NCBI GenBank assembly: GCA_002772195.1
Contig: PCSG01000386.1
Location: 1-6,588 of the forward strand
Direction: 5' to 3'
Length of the DNA stretch: 6,588 bases
Source of the DNA: Desulfobacterales bacterium CG23_combo_of_CG06-09_8_20_14_all_51_8
Lineage (GTDB): Bacteria; Desulfobacterota; Desulfobacteria; Desulfobacterales; Desulfosalsimonadaceae
How positions within the stretch are numbered: the stretch's first letter is position 1; every line of letters starts with the position of its first letter. Positions 1 through 5,740 of this stretch are shown piece by piece. The position numbers and the translations under genes were made by a program. Below the pieces are notes generated by a model. The model worked only from the letters and a program-made list of their open reading frames with translations, did no database searches and had not been told where the DNA came from.

Positions 1-49
1 TGGCAAAAAGAAGGGTGGCGGCGTTTAAAATGTCTTTTTTCTTTGACAT
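1..49 (-). CDS. TetR/AcrR-family transcriptional regulator, N-terminus only (runs off the left edge)
   Basis: Reading the minus strand from the ATG at 49-47 gives MSKKKDILNAATLLFA, then the window ends. A short basic start followed by 'ILNAATLLFA' is the usual opening of the TetR-type DNA-binding domain, helix 1 before the helix-turn-helix. TetR-family proteins are dimeric repressors that respond to small ligands. The helix-turn-helix itself and the ligand domain lie outside the window, so the ligand and targets cannot be named. No strong Shine-Dalgarno stands before this ATG, but the residues start where family members usually start. The gene is divergent from the PurF-like gene, and the palindrome at 103-118 lies upstream of it, as expected for an autoregulated TetR gene. 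The call rests on 16 residues only. Confidence 0.6.
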   Translation of the reverse strand, partial: MSKKKDILNAATLLFA

Positions 50-102
50 AAGACGGTATGAAAATTTTTCAACATTCCCTGACGTTGTGGAAGTCTAAAA
101 CT

Positions 103-118
103 GACTGATTGATCAGTC
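103..118. promoter_or_regulatory. Palindromic operator, probably for the adjacent TetR-type regulator
   Basis: GACTGAT and ATCAGTC form perfect 7-bp arms around a 2-bp centre (TG). Palindromes of this size and GACTGAT/ATCAGTC composition are typical of TetR-family operators, and this one lies in the divergent intergenic region 54 bp upstream of the TetR-type start codon. It overlaps the likely -10 region of the regulator's own promoter, which suggests autorepression. It could also affect the plus-strand PurF-like gene, whose start is 120 bp away. The pairing is seen directly; the binding protein is inferred. Confidence 0.5.
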
Positions 119-144
119 TTAATTTATTGTTTTTCGCGTGTCAA
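116..144 (-). promoter_or_regulatory. Candidate promoter of the TetR-type regulator
   Basis: On the minus strand a perfect -35 TTGACA (144-139) is followed after 17 bp by TAAGAC (121-116), a 3/6 match to TATAAT. The -10 overlaps the palindrome at 103-118, so a bound repressor would block RNA polymerase. The -35 is strong and the -10 weak. Confidence 0.35.
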
Positions 145-163
145 GAATTTTTGTATTTTTCTT

Positions 164-191
164 TTGCATGATGGGGGGTTTTATGAATAAT
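164..191 (+). promoter_or_regulatory. Weak candidate promoter for the PurF-like gene
   Basis: TTGCAT (164-169, 3/6 match to a -35) and AATAAT (186-191, 5/6 match to a -10) are 16 bp apart, which would start a transcript near 198 and leave about 40 bases of leader. No better plus-strand pair was found between 50 and 238. Transcription could also begin at a site I cannot recognise. Confidence 0.25.
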
Positions 192-238
192 TAGGCAGTA
201 AATTTAGTGACAATGAAAAAACGGGAGACGAATTTCAT

Positions 239-1642
239 ATGGGTGGATTTTTCGGGTGTGTGGCCCGGCGGGATTGCACACAGGATGTTTTTTACGGAAC
301 GGATTATCATTCCCATCTCGGAACCAAGCGGGGAGGGCTTGCCGTCGGCAACCGGGAAGGGATCAAAAAAATCATCAAAAACATCGAGAACAGCTATTTC
401 CGGACAAAGCTGGAATCCGAGATCGCGGGTCTTTCCGGCCGAAAAGGCATCGGCGTGATCAGTGATACGGACTCCCAGCCCCTGATTATCAGTTCGCATC
501 TGGGGACCTTTGCGATTGCCACGGTGGGGAAAATTAAAAATTTGTCTGAAATCGCTCAAAACGCCTTTCATGATAAAATCAATTTTTCGGAATCCGGCGA
601 AAACGGCATTAACCCCACGGAACTGGTGGCCATGCTGGTCAGCCGGGGAAGCTCCTTTGCGGATGGCCTTAGCCATGCCCAGGAAACCATTCAGGGCTCC
701 TGTTCCATTCTGCTGATGACGGAAAAGGGAATTTTTGCGGCCCGGGACCGGCTGGGCCGGACCCCCATTGTCATCGGCAGGAAACCTGAAGCGTGGGCCG
801 CGAGTTTTGAAACCTGCGCGTTTTTCAATCCGGGGTATCAGATCGAAAAATATCTCGGCCCCGGGGAAATCGTTTTTTTTGACGCCGATGCATGCACCCA
901 GGTGAAAAAGCCCGGAGACCGGATGCAGATCTGCTCTTTTTTGTGGGTCTATTACGGATATCCGGCTTCCGGTTATGAGGGGATCAATGTCGAGGAGGTG
1001 CGATACCGGTGCGGGCAGGCCCTGGCCAGAAAGGACACGGTGGAGATCGATGTGGTTTCAGGAATTCCGGACTCCGGCATCGGTCATGCCCTGGGCTATG
1101 CCAATGAGCGAAAAGTTCCTTATTGCCGGCCTTTTGTGAAATACACCCCCACCTGGCCCCGCAGTTTCATGCCCCAGGACCAGGAATCCCGGGACCTGGT
1201 GGCCCGGATGAAACTGATTCCCGTCCGGGAGCTGATTGACGGTAAACGGCTGCTATTCTGCGATGATTCCATTGTGCGGGGGACCCAGCTCAAGGACAAT
1301 ATTCAGATGCTGTTTGATGCGGGAGCAAAGGAAGTGCATATGCGCACCGCCTGCCCCACCCTGATTTTTCCTTGCGAATTCTTAAATTTTTCCACCTCCC
1401 GGTCCACCCTGGACCTCATCGGGCGAAAAGTCATCCATGAAATTGAGGGCCCGGACTTTCTGGAAATCGGAAAATACGCGGTTTCCGGATCACCAGAAAA
1501 TCTCGCCATGGCGGACCGCGTCCGGGACCGGTTGAAGGTGACCTCCCTGAAGTACCAGACCCTGGAAGATCTCGTGGCCGTCATCGGCCTGCCCAAGGAA
1601 AATTTGTGCACCCATTGCTGGGATGGCACGAGTTGTTTTTAA
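239..1642 (+). CDS. PurF-like amidophosphoribosyltransferase homologue lacking the glutaminase cysteine
   Basis: The 467-residue protein has the PurF layout, an N-terminal Ntn-type glutaminase domain (about 1-230) and a C-terminal phosphoribosyltransferase domain, and its length matches the iron-sulfur (Bacillus-type) PurF. PurF makes 5-phosphoribosylamine from PRPP and glutamine, the first step of purine synthesis. The PRPP motif is intact (LLFCDDSIVRGTQ, 338-350), as is IPDSG (276-280). Cys232, Cys379, Cys457 and Cys460 align with the four cluster ligands. The N-terminus is MGGFFG where PurF has MCG-x-FG, so the nucleophile Cys is Gly. RGQE reads RGG (31-33), the oxyanion-hole NG region reads HLGT (87-90), and the SD-x-E motif reads NPTE (125-128). 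Glutamine hydrolysis is therefore unlikely; it may use free ammonia or have another role. I recall similar MGGFFG paralogues in Bacteroidetes and sulfate reducers. The start at 239 is the only in-frame one after the stop at 188-190; GGGAG at 223-227 is the ribosome site. The family is secure, the function is not. Confidence 0.9.
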   Translation: MGGFFGCVARRDCTQDVFYGTDYHSHLGTKRGGLAVGNREGIKKIIKNIENSYFRTKLESEIAGLSGRKGIGVISDTDSQPLIISSHLGTFAIATVGKIKNLSEIAQNAFHDKINFSESGENGINPTELVAMLVSRGSSFADGLSHAQETIQGSCSILLMTEKGIFAARDRLGRTPIVIGRKPEAWAASFETCAFFNPGYQIEKYLGPGEIVFFDADACTQVKKPGDRMQICSFLWVYYGYPASGYEGINVEEVRYRCGQALARKDTVEIDVVSGIPDSGIGHALGYANERKVPYCRPFVKYTPTWPRSFMPQDQESRDLVARMKLIPVRELIDGKRLLFCDDSIVRGTQLKDNIQMLFDAGAKEVHMRTACPTLIFPCEFLNFSTSRSTLDLIGRKVIHEIEGPDFLEIGKYAVSGSPENLAMADRVRDRLKVTSLKYQTLEDLVAVIGLPKENLCTHCWDGTSCF

Positions 1643-1728
1643 AATCCGGTTTGAAAATCCCCACGGATAGCTTGTGGCTGGAGATTAGCTATTTCAAATG
1701 GCCGACCCAGAGAGGGATGAGAAAAATA

Positions 1729-1986
1729 TTAACCATGAGCAACTCGATCCAATTCTTCACGGATTACTTGACGAATAACTGCCTCATCGAGCGATTTTTC
1801 GTTTTTTGCGAGATATTCTCTAAGTGCCTCGTTAATCATTGTCTGGTATCCATAGCCTGCTTTATCCGCTCGCGCACGGAAATCATCAAGAATGTCCGCA
1901 TCCAGGTACATTGTAACTCTGGTTTTCCCTTTTGTTGGAACAATCGGGCCTCTTTTGGCGTTTTTAAAATTATATTCTTTTTTCAT
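1729..1986 (-). CDS. BrnA-type ribbon-helix-helix antitoxin, apparently without a toxin
   Basis: This 85-residue basic protein opens with KKEYNFKNAKRGPIVP and continues with GKTRVTMYLD (20-29), a helix at about 30-43, and GYQTMINEALREYLA (46-60). This is the pattern of the BrnA antitoxin family: a ribbon-helix-helix DNA-binding fold with the RVTMYLD strand entering the DNA groove and the YQT-x-INEALR helix. In classic brnTA operons the BrnT RNase gene precedes brnA and BrnA represses the operon. Here the upstream side (1987-2151) has no reading frame for BrnT, and only 86 bp lie downstream before the convergent PurF-like gene, so it is a solo antitoxin or stand-alone repressor. AAAGGA about 6 bp before the ATG is a good ribosome site. 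The 27-bp palindrome at 2043-2069 is its likely operator. The gene sits in AT-rich DNA unlike its neighbours, which suggests acquisition by transfer. Confidence 0.85.
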   Translation of the reverse strand: MKKEYNFKNAKRGPIVPTKGKTRVTMYLDADILDDFRARADKAGYGYQTMINEALREYLAKNEKSLDEAVIRQVIREELDRVAHG

Positions 1987-2041
1987 ATTGTTTCCTTTCC
2001 GCTGGTGTCGCTTTTCTGGCTGAAATCAAACGTATGATAGA

Positions 2042-2072
2042 AACATATGCATATATTATATGCATATGTCAA
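2042..2072 (-). promoter_or_regulatory. Candidate promoter of the antitoxin gene, overlapping its operator
   Basis: On the minus strand a consensus -35 TTGACA (2072-2067) is followed by -10 candidates CATATG (2049-2044, 17-bp spacing) or TATGTT (2047-2042, 19-bp spacing, 4/6 match). The spacer is the palindrome itself, so a bound dimer would occlude the promoter. This is a standard autoregulation layout. Confidence 0.45.
2043..2069. promoter_or_regulatory. Perfect 27-bp AT-rich palindrome, likely antitoxin operator
   Basis: Two 13-base arms (ACATATGCATATA and TATATGCATATGT) are exact reverse complements around a single central T. Each arm also contains ATATGCATAT, itself a near-palindrome, so the site holds two tandem sub-sites, as ribbon-helix-helix dimers usually need. 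It lies 57 bp upstream of the antitoxin start and between that gene's -35 and -10 candidates. The symmetry is seen directly; binding by the antitoxin is inferred. It is 83 bp upstream of carB and could also influence carB. Confidence 0.65.
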
Positions 2073-2084
2073 TTATTTTAAATT

Positions 2085-2113
2085 TTGCAGCATCCATATA
2101 CGCAACATATTAA
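2085..2113 (+). promoter_or_regulatory. Weak candidate promoter for carB
   Basis: TTGCAG (2085-2090, 3/6) and TATTAA (2108-2113, 4/6) are 17 bp apart in very AT-rich DNA and would give a leader of about 30 bases. A local promoter is expected because the preceding plus-strand gene ends 509 bp upstream with an opposite-strand gene in between. The exact boxes are uncertain. Confidence 0.3.
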
Positions 2114-2134
2114 ATTAAATAATAAAAAAACTCA

Positions 2135-2141
2135 TAAGGAG
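2135..2141 (+). promoter_or_regulatory. Strong ribosome-binding site of carB
   Basis: TAAGGAG ends 10 bases before the ATG at 2152 and is close to the ideal Shine-Dalgarno. It fixes the carB start, which also matches the family's usual first residues (MPR-x-DIKK). Confidence 0.8.
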
Positions 2142-2151
2142 AAAGAATTCC

Positions 2152-5100
2152 ATGCCCCGGTTAGAGGATATTAAAAAGGTAATGATCATCGGGTCTGGAC
2201 CGATTATTATCGGACAGGCCTGTGAATTTGACTACTCCGGCACCCAGGCTTGCAAGGCCCTGCGGTCTCTGGGATATGAAATCGTGCTGGTGAATTCGAA
2301 TCCGGCCACCATTATGACCGATCCAGGCATGGCCGATGTCACTTATATCGAGCCCTTAAATCTCCAGACCATGATCTGGATCATTGAAAAAGAGCGGCCG
2401 GACGCCCTGCTGCCGAACCTGGGAGGCCAGTCGGCCCTGAACCTGACCGCGGAGCTTGCCACCGCCGGGATTTTGGAAAAATACGGGGTCCGGATCATCG
2501 GCGTGAACTTAGGCGCCATCGAGCGGGGGGAAGATCGCACGGCCTTTAAGCAAACCATGGAGAAAATCGGCATTGACATGCCGAAAAGCAAGGCCGTGAA
2601 CACCGTGGAAGACGCGGAAAAAGTGGCCGAGTCCCTGGGGTATCCCGTGGTGATAAGGCCCGCCTATACCATGGGCGGCACCGGCGGCGGCCTGGTCTAT
2701 AATATCGAAGAACTCCGGAAAATCGCGGCCCGGGGGCTCGCCGCCAGCCTCGTCCACCAGGTTCTGGTGGAAGAATCCGTGCTCGGATGGGAGGAGCTTG
2801 AGCTCGAAGTGGTGCGGGACGCCAAAAACCAGATGATCACCGTGTGTTTTATTGAAAATGTCGATGCCATGGGCATTCATACCGGCGATTCCTACTGCAC
2901 GGCCCCCATGCTGACCATATCCAAGGAACTCCAGAAGCGCCTTCAGGATTATTCCTACGCCATCGTCGAAGCCATCGAGGTCATCGGCGGCACCAACGTT
3001 CAGTTCGCCCATGACCCGGAAACCGGGCGGGTGGTGGTCATTGAAATCAACCCCCGGACGTCCCGGTCATCGGCCCTGGCATCCAAAGCCACGGGCTTTC
3101 CCATCGCCATGGTGTCCTCCCTTCTGGCCGGCGGCCTGACCATGGATGAAATTCCCTACTGGCGGGATGGGACTTTGGAGAAATACACGCCGTCCGGAGA
3201 CTATGTGGTGGTGAAATTCGCCCGATGGGCCTTTGAGAAGTTCGAAGGGGTGGAAGACCGCTTAGGCACCCAGATGCGGGCCGTGGGGGAGGTCATGAGC
3301 ATCGGCAAAAATTACAAGGAAGCCTTTCAGAAGGCCATCCGGTCCCTGGAAAACGGACGGTATGGCCTTGGATTTGCGAAGAATTTCAACAAACTTACCC
3401 TGGATGACCTGATGAACCGGGTCGCTACGCCCACCAGCGAGCGGCAGTTTATCATGTACGAAGCTCTGAGAAAGGGGGCGGATGTCGGCACTCTTCATGA
3501 ACTGACCCATATCAAGGTCTGGTTTATCGAACAGATGAAAGAGCTGGTGGCCCTGGAGGAGAAAACCCTGGCCTTCAAGGGAAGCCTGCCGCCGGACGAC
3601 TTGCTGGCCGATGCGAAAAAAGACGGGTTCGCGGATAAATACCTTGCCAAGCTGCTGGCGGTTCCCGAGAAGGAAATCCGTGAGCATCGGACGGCCCTCG
3701 GCGTCTGCGAGGCATGGGAGGCGGTTCCGGTCAGCGGCGTGAAAGACGCGGCCTATTATTATTCCACCTATAATGCCGAAGACTCCGTGCCGGTAAGTAA
3801 AAACCGGAAAATCATGGTGCTGGGCGGCGGACCGAACCGGATCGGGCAGGGGATTGAATTTGATTACTGCTGCGTGCACGCGGCCTTCGCCATCCGGGAA
3901 GCGGGACTCGAGTCCATCATGGTCAACTGCAATCCGGAAACCGTGTCCACGGATTATGACACATCGGATAAGTTGTATTTTGAGCCCCTGACCGTGGAAG
4001 ATGTGCTCTCCATCTATGAGAAGGAAAAACCCGAGGGCGTGATTGTTCAGTTCGGGGGCCAGACACCCTTGAACATCGCCAAAGAGCTTGAGGAGGCCGG
4101 GGTCCGGATTCTGGGAACATCGCCGGACACCATTGATCTGGCCGAGGACCGGGATCGGTTCCGGCAGGTCATCAAAAAACTGGGCATTCCCCAGCCGGAA
4201 TCCGGCATGGCCCATTCCGAAGAGCAGGCCCTGGCGGTGGCCGCGCGAATCGGCTATCCGCTGATGGTACGGCCGTCCTATGTGCTGGGGGGCCGTGCCA
4301 TGATGGTGGTGTCGGATGAATCCATGCTGAAGCATTACATGGCCGCTGCCGTGGATGTATCGCCTGAGCGGCCGATTTTAATTGATAAATTCCTTCAAAA
4401 CGCCATCGAGTCGGAAGCCGATGCCATCGCCGACGGAACGGATGCGTTTGTCCCGGCGGTCATGGAGCATATCGAACTGGCCGGTGTGCATTCCGGGGAC
4501 TCGGCCTGCGTGATTCCGCCGGTGAGCATCCCCCACAAACATGTGGAGACCATCATTGAATATACCCGGAAAATCGCTATGGAGCTCAAGGTCGTGGGGC
4601 TCATGAACATCCAGTATGCTATTGCCGATGACACGGTGTATATTCTGGAGGCCAATCCCCGGGCTTCGCGCACCGTGCCTCTGGTTTCCAAGGTCTGCAA
4701 TATTTCCATGGCCAGCATCGCCACCCGGATCATGCTGGGTAAGAAGCTTTCGGAATTTGATTTAAAACAAAAATCCATTCCGCACTTCGGGGTCAAGGAA
4801 GCGGTGTTTCCGTTTAACATGTTCCCGGAAGTCGATCCGGTACTGGGGCCGGAGATGCGGTCCACGGGCGAGGTGCTCGGGCTGGCGGATTCCTTTGGCC
4901 TCGCGTATTTCAAGGCCCAGGAAGCCACCAAGCTGGGGCTGCCCCTGGAAGGGTCCGTGCTCATCACCCTGGCGGATGCGGACAAAGCATCGGCCCGGGA
5001 GACGGCCCGGCTGTTTAAGGAACTGAATTTCAAAATTTACGCCACCAACGGCACCCATAAATTTCTGAAGGATCAGGGGATCGACTCCGAGCCCATCAAA

Positions 5101-5352
5101 AAACTCGGGTACGGCCGGCCGGATATTGTGGATGAGATCAAAAACGGCAATATTTCGCTCGTGATCAACACTCCCAGCGGAAAAGAAAGCCAGGACGATG
5201 ATTCCTATATCCGCAAGGCCGCCATTAATTACAAGGTGCCCTACATCACCACCATTGCCGCGGCCCAGGCCGGGGCCAAGGGGATTCGCGCGCGACGCCA
5301 GGGAATTTCCATGCCCAAGTCGCTTCAGGAATATCATGGGGATATTAGATAG
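2152..5352 (+). CDS. carB: Carbamoyl-phosphate synthase (glutamine-hydrolysing), large subunit
   Basis: This full-length CarB has 1066 residues, against 1073 in E. coli. It makes carbamoyl phosphate from bicarbonate, ammonia and two ATP for pyrimidine and arginine synthesis; ammonia normally comes by tunnel from the CarA glutaminase. Domains follow the standard order: carboxyphosphate ATP-grasp about 1-402, oligomerisation about 403-552, carbamoyl-phosphate ATP-grasp about 553-933, and the MGS-like allosteric domain about 934-1066. Residues seen include GSGPIIIGQACEFDYSG (14-30), Arg129, Arg169, E-x-N-P-R-type metal motifs EINPR (298-302) and EANPR (833-837), GGGPNRIGQGIEFDY (558-572) and Arg715 in VLGGR. 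The C-terminal YATNGTHKFL (963-972) and NTPSG (1006-1010) resemble the nucleotide effector pocket, so UMP-type feedback is plausible. No carA is within the window. The gene shows no frameshift or missing key residue and ends 57 bp before a strong terminator. Confidence 0.98.
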   Translation: MPRLEDIKKVMIIGSGPIIIGQACEFDYSGTQACKALRSLGYEIVLVNSNPATIMTDPGMADVTYIEPLNLQTMIWIIEKERPDALLPNLGGQSALNLTAELATAGILEKYGVRIIGVNLGAIERGEDRTAFKQTMEKIGIDMPKSKAVNTVEDAEKVAESLGYPVVIRPAYTMGGTGGGLVYNIEELRKIAARGLAASLVHQVLVEESVLGWEELELEVVRDAKNQMITVCFIENVDAMGIHTGDSYCTAPMLTISKELQKRLQDYSYAIVEAIEVIGGTNVQFAHDPETGRVVVIEINPRTSRSSALASKATGFPIAMVSSLLAGGLTMDEIPYWRDGTLEKYTPSGDYVVVKFARWAFEKFEGVEDRLGTQMRAVGEVMSIGKNYKEAFQKAIRSLENGRYGLGFAKNFNKLTLDDLMNRVATPTSERQFIMYEALRKGADVGTLHELTHIKVWFIEQMKELVALEEKTLAFKGSLPPDDLLADAKKDGFADKYLAKLLAVPEKEIREHRTALGVCEAWEAVPVSGVKDAAYYYSTYNAEDSVPVSKNRKIMVLGGGPNRIGQGIEFDYCCVHAAFAIREAGLESIMVNCNPETVSTDYDTSDKLYFEPLTVEDVLSIYEKEKPEGVIVQFGGQTPLNIAKELEEAGVRILGTSPDTIDLAEDRDRFRQVIKKLGIPQPESGMAHSEEQALAVAARIGYPLMVRPSYVLGGRAMMVVSDESMLKHYMAAAVDVSPERPILIDKFLQNAIESEADAIADGTDAFVPAVMEHIELAGVHSGDSACVIPPVSIPHKHVETIIEYTRKIAMELKVVGLMNIQYAIADDTVYILEANPRASRTVPLVSKVCNISMASIATRIMLGKKLSEFDLKQKSIPHFGVKEAVFPFNMFPEVDPVLGPEMRSTGEVLGLADSFGLAYFKAQEATKLGLPLEGSVLITLADADKASARETARLFKELNFKIYATNGTHKFLKDQGIDSEPIKKLGYGRPDIVDEIKNGNISLVINTPSGKESQDDDSYIRKAAINYKVPYITTIAAAQAGAKGIRARRQGISMPKSLQEYHGDIR

Positions 5353-5353
5353 G

Positions 5354-5408
5354 CTGAAGGCAGACTGAAGGTAGAAAGTAAAAGATAGGAGATAGAAGAA
5401 AAAAGAAG
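5354..5408 (+). repeat. Purine-rich tract with an 11-bp tandem repeat
   Basis: Immediately after carB the plus strand is almost entirely purine. It starts with CTGAAGGCAGA (5354-5364) followed directly by CTGAAGGTAGA (5365-5375), one mismatch apart, then AGATAG/AGATAG-type units up to the terminator. Similar purine/pyrimidine-biased strings occur between genes in many bacteria and probably arise by slippage. No coding potential is seen. Confidence 0.5.
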
Positions 5409-5451
5409 AGGTTGACGGGCGCTTGAGTGAAGCATCCGTCAACCTTTTTTT
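5409..5451 (+). terminator. Intrinsic terminator of carB
   Basis: AGGTTGACGG (5409-5418) pairs perfectly with CCGTCAACCT (5436-5445). A further GCTT/AAGC pairing (5421-5424 with 5430-5433) lies above a small internal loop, and seven T residues follow (5445-5451). This is a textbook rho-independent terminator and the likely end of the carB transcript. Confidence 0.9.
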
Positions 5452-5501
5452 ATGAAAATTCGATGGGTTAATGCGGAAATAGGAAAATATAAAAATGGAT
5501 C

Positions 5502-5538
5502 ATTGGTAGGGTGGATTAGCGCAGCGTAATCCACCAAT
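5502..5538. repeat. Short GGTGGATTA/TAATCCACC palindrome, probable dispersed repeat
   Basis: GGTGGATTA (5510-5518) and TAATCCACC (5527-5535) are exact reverse complements around GCGCAGCG, and the flanks ATTGGT (5502-5507) and ACCAAT (5533-5538) are also complementary and can pair instead. No T-run follows, so it is not a terminator. From memory, elements reading GTAGGGTGGATTAG...TAATCCACC are common interspersed repeats in many bacterial genomes. It begins 64 bp past the carB terminator and stops just before the stop codon of the gene remnant at 5540. Whether it is repeated in this genome cannot be seen from one copy. Confidence 0.5.
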
Positions 5539-5539
5539 A

Positions 5540-5707
5540 TTACGGAAGCTGAGCCATTTTGTCATAATCAATGGCTTTGGCGTAATCCTTCAGATCTTTA
5601 TCCGTGATCCCGTTACCTTCCACCTTCACCAGGAACCGATTGGCGACGACGATCTGGACGTCCCCCTCTTTGGTGTCGGGGTCGAATTTCACAATGGCTT
5701 TCTGTTT
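5540..5707 (-). pseudogene. C-terminal remnant of an unrecognised protein
   Basis: On the minus strand 55 codons are open from just after an in-frame TAA (5710-5708) to a TAA at 5542-5540. The product begins KQKAIVKFDPDTKEG, continues with VQIVVANRFLVKVEGNGI, and ends with KDYAKAIDYDKMAQLP. Codon third positions are rich in G and C, as in the real genes here, and the sequence has a believable strand-turn-strand then helix pattern, so it looks like former coding DNA. There is no ATG; GTG at 5692-5690 could start a 50-residue product, but no Shine-Dalgarno precedes it. I take it to be the 3' end of a gene whose 5' part was lost, with the phosphoesterase gene now just upstream in the same orientation. 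A short functional protein with a GTG start is the alternative. I do not recognise the family. Confidence 0.5.
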
Positions 5708-5740
5708 TTATTCTTGTTTAATGAGGGTTTAAATTAACGG

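Noticed and set aside
43..71. Plus-strand TTGACA at 43-48 as a promoter for the PurF-like gene
   Set aside because: No acceptable -10 lies 15-19 bp downstream (TTTTCA at 17 bp), and the hexamer lies within the TetR-type start region.
191..676. A 161-codon minus-strand frame, and an 83-codon plus-strand frame from 207, at the start of the PurF-like gene
   Set aside because: Neither has family resemblance, and both overlap the clear PurF-like frame.
1647..1700. Possible terminator between the convergent PurF-like and antitoxin genes (ATAGCT/AGCTAT arms)
   Set aside because: The arms are only 6 bp, the loop is 14 bases, and no T-run follows on either strand.
1606..2037. A 143-codon plus-strand frame covering the PurF-like end and the antitoxin gene
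   Set aside because: It overlaps a convincing ribbon-helix-helix gene on the other strand and reads as a Phe/Ile/Cys-rich shadow. I also considered it as a missing toxin; it shows no BrnT features.
2100..2151. Riboswitch or attenuator in the carB leader
   Set aside because: The leader is short and AT-rich, with no stable stem, leader peptide or recognisable aptamer core.
3262..4335. A 357-codon open frame on the minus strand inside carB
   Set aside because: It is antisense to an intact carB, rich in His, Gly and Phe as expected from the complement of GC-biased codons, and has no recognisable domain.
4395..5442. Two minus-strand frames (212 and 226 codons) over the end of carB
   Set aside because: Both are shadows of carB. 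The second begins with a low-complexity Phe/Ser stretch that is only the complement of the purine tract.
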